64,000 bases of DNA, from NCBI GenBank assembly GCA_016794505.1, contig JAEUJZ010000014.1, forward strand, positions 62,001 through 126,000, in the 5' to 3' direction. A program made the position numbers and the translations under genes. Under the pieces are notes generated by a model, which made no database searches, was not told the DNA's origin, and was given only the letters and a program-made list of their open reading frames with translations. How positions within the stretch are numbered: the stretch's first letter is position 1; each line of letters starts with the position of its first letter. Below, piece after piece: positions 8,795 to 17,491 of the stretch. Source of the DNA: Myxococcales bacterium (lineage in GTDB: Bacteria; Myxococcota_A; Polyangia; Palsa-1104; JAEUJZ01).

Positions 8795-9895
8795 ATGAGT
8801 CCTTCTCCTCCGTCGCAGCGCAGCCTGCGCCCCGAGGCTGGCGTTGCCGTCCCGCGCGAGATCGTGGCCCCTGTCGAGCTGTGCGCTGTCGATGGCCGCT
8901 TAAGCGCACTGGCGCGGGGGTATTCCAAAAAGCCCTATGTCCGGGCTGAGCTCACCGCCGCGGTGGGCCGTCGCAAGCGCTGGAACTTCGTGTTCATCAG
9001 CCACCCCGACGTGCTGGTCGCCTTGGCCCTGTCGAGTGCCGACTATGTCGGGCTGGCCTTTCTGTGGCTGTACGACCTGAAAGCCGAGCGCTTTGCCGAC
9101 TTCGAACAGATGTCACCGCTTTCGCGCGGCATCCGTCTGGGGGCGACGCTCGATGACGAGGCTGAGTTCCGTCACAAGCGCATGCACGCCACCTGGCAGC
9201 GACGCGGAGCGGACATCGAAGTCACCGCGACCGTGCCCGATCTAGCCGGCTCGCCGGTCTCGCTGCAGCTGCGCTTTCCGCTGTCTGCCGACGACGAACA
9301 CCTGTATCTCGTCGTGCCGTGGAGCGATACCGTCTTTAACTACACCGCCAAGCTGGCGGCCATTCCGGCGCAGGGCGAGCTGTCCGTTGGCAGTCAGCGC
9401 TATGTGTTCTCGCCGGACAACACGACGGCCAGTGTCGACTTCACGCGCGGCGTTTGGCCGTATCGCATCGCCTGGCACTGGGCCTGCGGCAGCGGCTTGA
9501 TCCCCGACAGCCGATCGGACAAGGCCGCACCGCGCCGCATCGGCCTGAACTTTGGCGCGGGCTGGACCGATGGCACAGGCGTCCTGGAAAACGCCCTGTA
9601 CGTCGACGGCAAGGTCTATCCACTGTGGGAGCCCATCGCCTTTACGTTCGACAGCGCCAACCTGCGGGCCCCCTGGCGCTTGCGCACAACGCAGTCAGAC
9701 CGCGTGTCCTTGACCTTTACCCCCGTGTTCAGCCGCCGTCAGGACGCCAACTATTTCATCATCCGCATGATGCTGGATCAGGTCATGGGCCACTTCTCGG
9801 GACATATCACCGTCGACCATGCCGACGGTGAACGCGAAGTGATCCTGCTCGACCGCTTGCCTGGCATCGCCGAAGACCACTTCGCGCGCTGGTAG
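8795..9895 (+). CDS. DUF2804 domain-containing protein
   Basis: A 366-residue protein that spans the DUF2804 family: an N-terminal KRWNFVFISHPDVLVALALSS-type block, central beta-rich stretches, and a C-terminal segment with NYFIIRMMLDQVMGHFSGH. DUF2804 proteins have a lipocalin-like two-barrel layout and no settled function. I chose the ATG at 8795; the frame stays open upstream, with a GTG at 8711 as an alternative that would add 28 charged residues. No signal peptide. It is probably monocistronic and convergent with the minus-strand genes that follow. Confidence 0.8.
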   Translation: MSPSPPSQRSLRPEAGVAVPREIVAPVELCAVDGRLSALARGYSKKPYVRAELTAAVGRRKRWNFVFISHPDVLVALALSSADYVGLAFLWLYDLKAERFADFEQMSPLSRGIRLGATLDDEAEFRHKRMHATWQRRGADIEVTATVPDLAGSPVSLQLRFPLSADDEHLYLVVPWSDTVFNYTAKLAAIPAQGELSVGSQRYVFSPDNTTASVDFTRGVWPYRIAWHWACGSGLIPDSRSDKAAPRRIGLNFGAGWTDGTGVLENALYVDGKVYPLWEPIAFTFDSANLRAPWRLRTTQSDRVSLTFTPVFSRRQDANYFIIRMMLDQVMGHFSGHITVDHADGEREVILLDRLPGIAEDHFARW

Positions 9896-9958
9896 CCGCC
9901 GCACACCCCGCGTACACGGCGCGACCGGCTCGCAAGCCCGGCTGCCGACCCGTCGATC

Positions 9959-10609
9959 TTACAGAGTCGAGCGCGGTCGGCCGTCAAACAGCGGGCGCAT
10001 GCGCCCGGCGTCGGGGTCGCGTGGCTCGCGTTCACGTCGGACGGGTGCCTCGCGTGGCTCGCGGGACGCCGGCTCGCTCGACAAAGCCCCTGCTGCCGGT
10101 CGCTCGGTCCCTGCGCTCGGCTTGGGCTCGGTGGCACTACCGGGGCTCGGCTGCGCCGCAGCTTTCTCTCGACGAACCCCCTCGGATCGCGCGACTCCCG
10201 ACGGAGCAGCGGTCTCATTTTTGTCGGATCGCTCGTGCCGCAGGCTGCGCCGCATCTCTTGGATCTCTTGCCGCAGGGCCCGCACCGACTCGCGCGGCTC
10301 AGCAGCCGGCCGATTGGGCAGCGGCAGCCGCGGCACCTGAGCCGGGTCGCTGACCACAGTCACACTGCTGTACGTCCGCACTTGCGGCTTCTTGGCATCG
10401 GCTTTGGCGTCGGCCTTGATCTCGGCTTTGGCGTCGGGCTTGGTCTCGGGCTTGGTCTCGGGCTTGCCATCGCTGCGCGCTGTTACGGCTGCTGCCGACC
10501 CGCTCTCGCGTACACCGGGCGCTGCGCTTTGAGCGTAACTCACAGACGGCAGCGCAAGCCACGACCAGCCCAAAACGCAGCGCGCCGCAACCAGCATTGC
10601 TCGGTTCAT
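9959..10609 (-). CDS. Exported Lys/Pro/Glu-repeat protein of the ECF sigma operon
   Basis: A 216-residue protein with a good signal peptide (MNRAMLVAARCVLGWSWLAL, then SVSYAQ). The mature part has a stretch of short KPET/KPDAKAEIKADAK repeats (about residues 48-75), a short predicted coiled coil (RESVRALRQEIQEMRRSLRH), and a disordered Arg/Glu/Pro tail. No enzyme motif. Its ATG overlaps the stop of the anti-sigma gene by four bases (ATGA), so translation is probably coupled. It may be the periplasmic partner or target of the sigma/anti-sigma pair, but that is inference from context. Confidence 0.65.
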   Translation of the reverse strand: MNRAMLVAARCVLGWSWLALPSVSYAQSAAPGVRESGSAAAVTARSDGKPETKPETKPDAKAEIKADAKADAKKPQVRTYSSVTVVSDPAQVPRLPLPNRPAAEPRESVRALRQEIQEMRRSLRHERSDKNETAAPSGVARSEGVRREKAAAQPSPGSATEPKPSAGTERPAAGALSSEPASREPREAPVRREREPRDPDAGRMRPLFDGRPRSTL

Positions 10610-11349
10610 GAGCGCACCACTTCCAGCAAGATGTCGTGCTTGACATCGACGCCCTCGCCGCGAGCATGCGCTGTCACGCGATAGCGACCCGGCTTGCTGC
10701 CACGCACCGCCAACGGAATGGGGTTTGAGCCGGAAGACAGCGAGCCTCGCCACACCAGCCGTTTTTCCGGTACTGGCTCGGCACCGTCGACGAAGAACAG
10801 CTCACTTGGCAGCGTCACCTCAAACTCGACATCGGGTACTTCGACATCTGCGACGAAGTCAAAGCGCAGCACCGCCGTGCGCTGGGCCGGTACGCGAAAC
10901 GACGCCGCAACCTCTTGCTCGGCACTCGACGGACTGCCACTGCTGGCCGGGCCGCCGTTGGCCGCGATCGAGCCGCCGCCCGCTGGACCGCGCTCGCGCC
11001 AGCCGACCGGCACAGCGATCAACAGCACCGCGGCAGCCCCGACCAAAAGCAAGCGCGGCGCGCTGTCGATCCGCAGGCTCTCGGCCAGCCGCCATAGACG
11101 CGCCGTCAGCGTCGGCGAAGGCGGCGGAGTCTGCGCCAACCGACGGTGCAAGGCCACCCGGAAATGGGCAGGCAGAGGCTCATTCTGACCGACCGTTCGC
11201 AAGAGCCGCAGCGTCTGTGTAAGGCCCGCCAAGCGATCCGCACACGCGGCGCAGGCAGCAACATGCCGTTCACACACGGCTGCCTGCGAGCGGTCCAGAT
11301 CGCCACCGGCCAAGGCAGGAAGCAGCTTCTGAATCGCTTCGCACTTCAT
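10606..11349 (-). CDS. Zinc-finger anti-sigma factor
   Basis: A 247-residue membrane protein. The start at 11349 overlaps the sigma factor stop as ATGA. The N-terminal anti-sigma zinc-binding domain has the HxxxCxxC signature (CERHVAACAACADRL). A single transmembrane helix follows near residue 105 (LLLVGAAAVLLIAVPVGW). The periplasmic part (about 130 residues) is beta-rich and resembles an Ig-like sensor. It should hold the ECF sigma factor at the membrane until a periplasmic signal arrives. Gene order sigma, anti-sigma, exported protein is the usual arrangement. Confidence 0.85.
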   Translation of the reverse strand: MKCEAIQKLLPALAGGDLDRSQAAVCERHVAACAACADRLAGLTQTLRLLRTVGQNEPLPAHFRVALHRRLAQTPPPSPTLTARLWRLAESLRIDSAPRLLLVGAAAVLLIAVPVGWRERGPAGGGSIAANGGPASSGSPSSAEQEVAASFRVPAQRTAVLRFDFVADVEVPDVEFEVTLPSELFFVDGAEPVPEKRLVWRGSLSSGSNPIPLAVRGSKPGRYRVTAHARGEGVDVKHDILLEVVRS

Positions 11350-12098
11350 GTTCTTTCCTTCTTTGCGGACGGTACACAAAGCGTATTTGAAGCGAGCAAG
11401 ACTTCGCGCAAGGCGTCGCGTCCGCGGTTCAGACGAGACTTCACCGTACCGACGGGCGCCCCGACGATCGCCGCGACCTCTTCGTAGCTTAGACCCTGCA
11501 TGTCGGCGAGAACAACCACCGTGCGATACACCTCGGGCACGCAGTCAAGAGCAGCCCACAGCGCCTGCCTCTGCTCATCGGCAAGCAGGCGATCTTCCGG
11601 GCCATGCACGCTCTCGCGACTGCCGTAAAGCGATGTGCGCTCGACTTCGCTTCCGTGCTCTAGCGGCTGCTCGCGACGCCGCTCGCGCTGCTGCCGACTG
11701 CGATAGTGATCGAGCGCGACGTTCTTTACGATGCGAAACATCCACGTAAGCAGCGACGACTGAAAGCGAAAGCCATGCAGCGAACGATAGACTTTGATCA
11801 GCGCTTCCTGCGCCAGATCCGCGGCTTCGTGGGGATCGCCGCTATACGCCCGTGCGAAGCCATAGATCTTGCCTTGATACGTGCTGATCAAGCGCTCGAA
11901 CGCCGCGGCATCACCCTGCTGGGCCTGCGCGATCAGCCGGGCGGCATCGGGACCGCGCAGCGTGTCGTCTGGCGCGTCGGCCTGCGCGGACGTCTCGGCG
12001 GCAGCAGGCGGTGGCTCGCGCAGCAGGGCCTTGGCGGCGCCAGGCTTTATCGCCATAGCCGCAGCACGTGGCAGCGTGTTGGCATCGTCGACATACAT
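11346..12098 (-). CDS. ECF-family RNA polymerase sigma factor (RpoE-like)
   Basis: A 250-residue sigma-70 family protein. The first 50 residues are an Ala/Pro-rich extension. Region 2 follows (AFERLISTYQGKIYGFARAY, then DLAQEALIKVYRSL and TWMFRIVKNVALDHYR). Region 4 is near the end (LDCVPEVYRTVVVLADMQGL, then YEEVAAIVGAPVGTVKSRL). The layout fits a group IV (ECF) sigma factor that directs envelope-stress or cell-surface genes. Its stop overlaps the anti-sigma start. The M23 peptidase gene lies 118 bases upstream on the same strand and may share transcription or be a target. Confidence 0.92.
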   Translation of the reverse strand: MYVDDANTLPRAAAMAIKPGAAKALLREPPPAAAETSAQADAPDDTLRGPDAARLIAQAQQGDAAAFERLISTYQGKIYGFARAYSGDPHEAADLAQEALIKVYRSLHGFRFQSSLLTWMFRIVKNVALDHYRSRQQRERRREQPLEHGSEVERTSLYGSRESVHGPEDRLLADEQRQALWAALDCVPEVYRTVVVLADMQGLSYEEVAAIVGAPVGTVKSRLNRGRDALREVLLASNTLCVPSAKKERT

Positions 12099-12216
12099 CG
12101 CTGTGGCCAGTCAGACGAAACCAGACGCCCCTTGGTTCCATGCGCCAACAAACAGTGCGGGTTCTTCGCTGCCATCGCGGTGCTCGCTTTTTTGGGAGGA
12201 GCCGCTGTCTGCGCCC

Positions 12217-13653
12217 CTAGCCAGAATGACGACGACGCTTGCCTGCGCTGCCCGTCCCCAGGCCAGCCCGCGGCTTTTCGCTGGCCCGGCGCTCGGATCG
12301 ACCGCTGACGACGTTTTCCAGACGGTCGCCGCTCTGCGGCAGGACGTCGTTCGCCACGCTGCCGTTGCGCTTCACATTGTGGAAATACGCCGGAAGGCTC
12401 GTCGAGTACGTGATCAGCGGCGCATCGGTCAATTGAAAGTGCAGGTGCGGCGCCGTCGAGTTGCCTGAGTTGCCACACTTGGCCAGGACCTGCCCGCGCT
12501 GCACGCGATCGCCTGGGCGCACCCGCACCGAGCCCGACATCAGATGGCACAGGTACGCGAACTCGCCATTTTCAAACGACAGCACCACCGTGTTGCCCAA
12601 GCGGTAGTACACGTCGACCTGACCGGGCGTGTTGTCGGGGATGCCGTCGACAGCCTGGACCACCACGCCATCGGCGGGTGCCAGGATGTCTTGCCCAAAC
12701 GAAAAATAATCCGTGTTCTGCTTGCCGGGGGGGCGGCTGGTCTTGCGCTTGCCGGGCTCGCCCTCTTCCGCCAACAGAAAGTCGATGGCGAAGCGCTGAT
12801 TCGCATTCAGGTAGTGGCCATTGCCCGGACCCAGCGTCGCGTTGCTCGCCGTCCACACCCCGGAAAAGGGCAGCGACAGCGACGTCCGTGTCTTGTATGC
12901 GTCGTTGCGGTCATAGCGCTGACGCATCGCCGGAATGATCTCGCTGCCCACTGCGGCCCCCGACACATGCCCCCAATAATCGAGAGCAACGCGCAGAGGC
13001 AGCTCGGCTCCGTCTGAAAAGCGGGCCGTAAAAAAGAACGTCGTCAGCTCAGCACCGATGTTCAGCGCGATGCTCTGCTCGATCGCCGTCGGCCCACCAT
13101 GTGCGTCGAGAAAGCTGCTCGTCGCGCTGCGCAGGCTCGCCCAGTTGGGTCGGCGCCCGCCGGCCTCTTCATGCATCAGGAAGGCCTCATCAAACCGACG
13201 CGACAAAAGAAGCTGGGCATAGCGCCGTGCTGCGACCTGCAGCGGGTTTTGGTGTTCAAGCTGGGCTTCTGTCGCCGCGCTTGCCGACTTGCCGGCTTTG
13301 CCACGCACCGACTTGCTCCGTCGGGCCAACGGCGGCAGCGGCGGAGCTGGCGGCTCGATGATGGCTGGTATGGGCAGCGGTGCAGCCACCGTGAGCGATC
13401 CGCCATCTGGGCTGCGCTCTCCGCCATCGCTGGGCGACGAAAGACCTGCGTCAGAGCTGGGACGACCAGCATCCCGGACCGCGCCGCCATCAGACGTCGC
13501 ATCCATCGTGTTCCCCGCGCTCGCCGAGAGCGACAGCCCGCTTGCGAAGAGCAGCAGCCAGCCAAGGCCCAGCAGGTGCCACGGGCGCAACAGGCGTCCT
13601 GGCTGCGCTCTTCCTCCCTGGGTGCGTGCATCGCGCGTCGGCGGATTCCGCAT
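12217..13653 (-). CDS. M23 family metallopeptidase (peptidoglycan endopeptidase)
   Basis: A 478-residue exported protein. A signal or anchor segment spans about residues 27-46 (LGLGWLLLFASGLSLSASAG), followed by a Gly/Ser/Asp linker, a middle domain, and a C-terminal LytM/M23 domain: NQRFAIDFL, then the DILAPADGVVVQAVDG turn, YLCHL, and CGNSGNSTAPHLHFQ. The His-x-His of PHLHF and the Asp of AID are expected zinc ligands; the first ligand His probably lies in GNGHYLNANQRF. Such enzymes cut peptide cross-links in the wall. It lies just upstream of the ECF operon and divergent from the kinase at 13883. Confidence 0.88.
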   Translation of the reverse strand: MRNPPTRDARTQGGRAQPGRLLRPWHLLGLGWLLLFASGLSLSASAGNTMDATSDGGAVRDAGRPSSDAGLSSPSDGGERSPDGGSLTVAAPLPIPAIIEPPAPPLPPLARRSKSVRGKAGKSASAATEAQLEHQNPLQVAARRYAQLLLSRRFDEAFLMHEEAGGRRPNWASLRSATSSFLDAHGGPTAIEQSIALNIGAELTTFFFTARFSDGAELPLRVALDYWGHVSGAAVGSEIIPAMRQRYDRNDAYKTRTSLSLPFSGVWTASNATLGPGNGHYLNANQRFAIDFLLAEEGEPGKRKTSRPPGKQNTDYFSFGQDILAPADGVVVQAVDGIPDNTPGQVDVYYRLGNTVVLSFENGEFAYLCHLMSGSVRVRPGDRVQRGQVLAKCGNSGNSTAPHLHFQLTDAPLITYSTSLPAYFHNVKRNGSVANDVLPQSGDRLENVVSGRSERRASEKPRAGLGTGSAGKRRRHSG

Positions 13654-13882
13654 GCTGGGTCATCATCGCATCGTCGTCTGGCCACAGCAACCAGCCACCG
13701 CAACGGAACGATCGGCCCAAGACCGGTCCCGCACACTGCCAACGAACACCCAGGGCGCGGCACAAGCGCCGACATGCTGATGGGCCGCTCGACGATTGTG
13801 GAGGCGATTTCTCTGTGATCTTGCGGGCTTGCAGACGGGCTGCCATCGACGGGGACGAATCGCAGATACTTGAAAGACGCGC

Positions 13883-15985
13883 ATGACGCAGGCTCCCCAG
13901 AAGCAGATGGTCGGACGCGTCCTCGCCGGGCGTTATCACATCGAAGGCGTCCTTGGCCGCGGCGCCATGGGCTCGGTCTATCGCGCTCGCGATACGCAGA
14001 CCAACCGCGTGTGCGCCATCAAACTGATGGCGCAGTTCGCCTCGCTCGATGAGGGCGCGTATCTGCGCTTTATCCAAGAAGCGCAGATCGTCGCGCAGCT
14101 CTACCACCCCAACATCGTGCAGGTGTACGGCTTCGATCGCGACGAAGACGGCACGCCGATCTTGGCGATGGAGCTTCTGGAAGGCGACGATCTGCACACG
14201 CTTTTGTACGACCAGCCGCGCATGCCGCTTGAGCGCACGCTAGAGATCCTGCGCGCTGTCGGCCAAGCCCTGCATGCCGCGCACAGCGTCGGAGTCCTGC
14301 ACCGCGACATCAAGCCCAAGAACATCTTTGTCGCCAAGCAGAAGAACAGCCGCGGCGAAGTGCATGAAGTCGTCAAGGTCGTCGACTTTGGTCTGTCCAA
14401 AGTGCTCGGTGGCCAAAGCGCAAACGAGACAGCTCCCGGCATCATCCTCGGCACGGCCGAGTACATCTCTCCAGAAGGCACGCTGGGTATGCCTGAGATG
14501 CTCGACTTCCGCGCCGATCAGTGGGCCTTGGGTGTCGTCGCGTATCGCCTGCTTTCGGGGCGTCTGCCGTTTGAAGGCAACGATCCGCTGTCGCTGCTTT
14601 TGGCCATTCGCAAGACCACGCCCAAGCCGCTGCGCGAGCTGGTCAGCGATGCCCCCGAGCATGTGTTGGCCGCGATCGAGCGCGCGATGGCGAAGAACAA
14701 GGAAGATCGCTTCGACACCGTGCAGGACTTCCTGCGCGCTCTCGACGGTCTGCCGCCGATTGGACTGGTACTCAGTCGTTCGTCTGACGGTGTGCCGGCG
14801 CTGACGGGCATGGACTTCTCGCGACGCAGCGGCTCTGCCTCGTCGATGTCCGGCTCGCTGCGACTGCAGCAGGGCAGCTTGGGTGGCGGTGCATCGGGGC
14901 GACACTCTGCCTCCTCTGCGCCCTCCAGTCGCTCGGCCTCGTCTTCTGGAGAACAGCCGGCCAGCGCCCGCTCGGGCCGGATCAGCAGCGGTGTGGTGCA
15001 GACACCCCAGCGCGGAGGCAACAGCGATCGCATCGCACCGGTCGCCGCCGCCATGACTGCCGATGCCTTGCCCTCGATGCCGCCGCGCTCGCTGTTCCGC
15101 ACGCTAGAGCCAGGCAGCGAATACTCGGTGCATGTCACCGGCCACCTGGTCGGCAACAGCGGGGTCAGCAGCGACGCGCTGCGCCACCGCGGTCCAACGC
15201 GCCAGCTATGGGTTTTCTTGGCCGTACCGACGATCGCGCTGTCGACCGCCTGCCTGCTGTGGCTCGGTCAGACGCACCTTGCTGAGCGTCGACACGGTGC
15301 AGCCAGCCGAGGCGCCACGCCAGCCGCCACATCGGCGCGCCTGCCAACGATCGCGCCCCCGGCTGCAGCACCCTCCGCGCTGCCCAGCATCGGCCCGGCC
15401 GCAAGCCCTATCGAGGGTCCCAGTATCGGCCCCGGCAGTGCCGCTGTCACCGCTCCGCCGCTTGGTGCTGCGACGGGCACGATCCCCGCCTTGCCCGCTG
15501 CCACCCCCGCGAGCCAACCGCCCGAGCCAGCCACCGTCACCACGCCCAATGCCCCCGTCGCTGTTGAAGCCGCACCAGCGGCCACCGCGACGGCGCCCGG
15601 CTTGCCTGCAGCCGCCGGTTCTGCGCTGCCTGCGACCGCCCCGGTGATCCCCAGCCCGGCGCCGACCGTAGCTGCGCCAGCACCTTCCAGGAATCCAACC
15701 CTTGCCAAGCCTGCCGCCCGCGCACCCTGGCCTGCCCGCCCTGGTGCCGTGCCCGCGGGTCGACCTGGCTATAACGCAGGCGCCCGCCCGGCCTGGAATG
15801 CCGGCGCCCGCACCACGGCAGTGGGTACACGTCCCGCGCCCGCCGCGCCCGCTGCCCCGGCAGCCCCTGCCCCGGTGGCCAGCCCACCTGCGGTCCCCGC
15901 GCCCGCCGTTCCAGAACCCGCGGCACCAGCCCCTGCCCCGCAAGCCGCCCCCGAGCCGCCAAGCCGCATCAACGTCATTGACTAG
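13883..15985 (+). CDS. Transmembrane Ser/Thr protein kinase with long Ala/Pro-rich tail
   Basis: A 700-residue kinase. Catalytic domain about residues 17-290: GRGAMGSVY, Lys47 in CAIKLM, HRDIKPKN at 140-147, DFG at 168-170, and SPEG at about 197. A Ser/Gly/Arg-rich juxtamembrane part runs to 440, then one transmembrane helix at about 443-462. The remaining 235 residues are almost entirely Ala, Pro, Thr and Val with a few NAGARP-like repeats, and have no recognisable sensor domain. The activation segment reads SPEG rather than APE. The divergent gap at 13654-13882 should hold its promoter and that of the M23 peptidase. Confidence 0.92.
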   Translation: MTQAPQKQMVGRVLAGRYHIEGVLGRGAMGSVYRARDTQTNRVCAIKLMAQFASLDEGAYLRFIQEAQIVAQLYHPNIVQVYGFDRDEDGTPILAMELLEGDDLHTLLYDQPRMPLERTLEILRAVGQALHAAHSVGVLHRDIKPKNIFVAKQKNSRGEVHEVVKVVDFGLSKVLGGQSANETAPGIILGTAEYISPEGTLGMPEMLDFRADQWALGVVAYRLLSGRLPFEGNDPLSLLLAIRKTTPKPLRELVSDAPEHVLAAIERAMAKNKEDRFDTVQDFLRALDGLPPIGLVLSRSSDGVPALTGMDFSRRSGSASSMSGSLRLQQGSLGGGASGRHSASSAPSSRSASSSGEQPASARSGRISSGVVQTPQRGGNSDRIAPVAAAMTADALPSMPPRSLFRTLEPGSEYSVHVTGHLVGNSGVSSDALRHRGPTRQLWVFLAVPTIALSTACLLWLGQTHLAERRHGAASRGATPAATSARLPTIAPPAAAPSALPSIGPAASPIEGPSIGPGSAAVTAPPLGAATGTIPALPAATPASQPPEPATVTTPNAPVAVEAAPAATATAPGLPAAAGSALPATAPVIPSPAPTVAAPAPSRNPTLAKPAARAPWPARPGAVPAGRPGYNAGARPAWNAGARTTAVGTRPAPAAPAAPAAPAPVASPPAVPAPAVPEPAAPAPAPQAAPEPPSRINVID

Positions 15986-16137
15986 GCCGCTGTGAAGCCG
16001 GCCACCGCCTTCGTCCCAGACACGCCCAGCTCCGCCGCTTTCGCGTCGTAACCAAGGCCCAACAGCCCCGCCGAGCGACCAGCCATTGCTTGTCTTGCCG
16101 GGGGTTTCTGACTACCCTCGCTAGACCGGAGACCTAC

Positions 16138-16542
16138 ATGGCCAAAGGCTACGACGACATTCGCGCATTTCTGCGCAAGATGGACCTTCGCTTCGACGAA
16201 CCGCGCGAGGGAACTTGGGTGATTTCAGGACTGGATGGCATCGACAAGCTGGTGATCACGCTGTCCGGTCCGGTGCTGGTGTTTCGCGTCAAAGTGATGG
16301 ACATGCCGCGCCAGCATCGCGAAGACCTGTTCCGCACGCTGCTTGAGCTCAACGCCAGCGAGATGATGCACGGCGCCTACGGTGTCGAGGGGGATGCGAT
16401 CGTCATCTCGGACGCGCTGCAGATCGAAAACCTGGACTTCAACGAGTTTGCAGCCAGCATCGATGACATCACCCTGGCTGTGGCCTCGCATCACAGTCGC
16501 TTGACCAAGTTTCAAGACCGAGATCGCACCGGGCGTCACTAG
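16138..16542 (+). CDS. YbjN / type III chaperone-like small protein
   Basis: A 134-residue acidic protein. The start at 16138 is favoured by GGAG seven bases upstream. The fold pattern (helix, four or five strands, long amphipathic helix, short C-terminal helix) and segments such as YDDIRAFLRKMDLRFDEP and LLELNASEMMHGAYGVEGD match the YbjN/CesT-like domain. Such proteins act as small chaperones or regulators; the role here is not shown. It is 57 bases upstream of pspA and on the same strand, so a common envelope-stress unit is plausible. Confidence 0.7.
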   Translation: MAKGYDDIRAFLRKMDLRFDEPREGTWVISGLDGIDKLVITLSGPVLVFRVKVMDMPRQHREDLFRTLLELNASEMMHGAYGVEGDAIVISDALQIENLDFNEFAASIDDITLAVASHHSRLTKFQDRDRTGRH

Positions 16543-16599
16543 CGTTCAAAGCGGATATTCGCTGCACTGTGCAGCTTAGCCACATCACAAGGACACACT

Positions 16600-17421
16600 A
16601 TGGGGCTGTTTTCTCGTCTAGGGGCACTGCTGAAGTCGAACCTCAACGACTTGATCTCGAAGGCAGAAGACCCCGAGAAGATGCTCAACCAAGTCCTCGT
16701 CGACATGAAGACGCAGCTCGTCGAGGCAAAGAAACAGGTCGCGGTCGCGATCGGCGATGAAAAGCGGCTGAAGAAGCAGTGGGATGAGCAGGTCAACCAC
16801 GCCAAAGAGTGGGAGCGCAAGGCCATGCTCGCCGTGCAGGCCAACGACGACGAGCTAGCCAAAGATGCGCTGATGCGCGCCAAGGAACACGAAGAGCTGG
16901 CCAACCAGTTTGAAGGCCAGTGGGTGCATCAGAAAGATGCCGTTGAGAAGCTGAAGTCGCAGCTTCGCGTGCTCAACAACAAGATCGAAGAAGCCAAGCG
17001 CAAGCGAAACATCCTGATCGCGCGGCAGAAGCGGGCCGAGGCGCAGAAGGCCATTCAAACGACGATGGCCGGTCTGTCGGATACATCGGCGTTCGACACG
17101 TTTGATCGCATGGCGGAAAAGATCGAAGCCATCGAGGCCGAAGCCGAAGCCAACAGCGAGCTGGCCGGTGAGCTGCAAGGCGACACGCTGACGCAGCGCT
17201 TCCGCGCGCTGGAGGCGAAAAAGACGCCGGCTGACATGGCGCTGAACGAGCTCAAGAAAAAGATGGGCCTGCTCGCTGCCGGCTCGCCGGGCGCACCCAA
17301 GGCCCTGCCCGCTGGGTCCGCCAGCGACGCCAAAGACGATAAGAAGCCCGAGGCGTCCAGCGATGCAGGCGCTGGATCTCCGCCTTCTTCATCGCTGCCT
17401 TCTGGCGGCGAAAAAGCCTGA
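16600..17421 (+). CDS. pspA: PspA/IM30 family protein
   Basis: A 273-residue ESCRT-III-like protein. It begins MGLFSRLGALLKSNLNDLIS, the amphipathic helix typical of PspA/Vipp1, and continues with DPEKMLNQVLVDM and a long coiled coil to about residue 215. The last 45 residues are a Gly/Ala/Pro/Ser-rich extension beyond the family core. PspA binds the cytoplasmic face of stressed membranes and helps maintain the proton gradient. It follows the YbjN-like gene, and its 3' end runs close to the MFS gene. No PspF-type regulator is adjacent. Confidence 0.9.
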   Translation: MGLFSRLGALLKSNLNDLISKAEDPEKMLNQVLVDMKTQLVEAKKQVAVAIGDEKRLKKQWDEQVNHAKEWERKAMLAVQANDDELAKDALMRAKEHEELANQFEGQWVHQKDAVEKLKSQLRVLNNKIEEAKRKRNILIARQKRAEAQKAIQTTMAGLSDTSAFDTFDRMAEKIEAIEAEAEANSELAGELQGDTLTQRFRALEAKKTPADMALNELKKKMGLLAAGSPGAPKALPAGSASDAKDDKKPEASSDAGAGSPPSSSLPSGGEKA

Positions 17422-17491
17422 AAGCCTGCCTTTGTCGAGCCCTCCTTCCTCTCCTTCCTCCGACGGAAAGATCGAACACGGACCGACGCCG

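Noticed and set aside
10390..10470. Repeats in the KPET region as a CRISPR-like array
   Set aside because: Units are very short, adjacent and coding (Lys/Pro/Glu/Thr), with no unique spacers.
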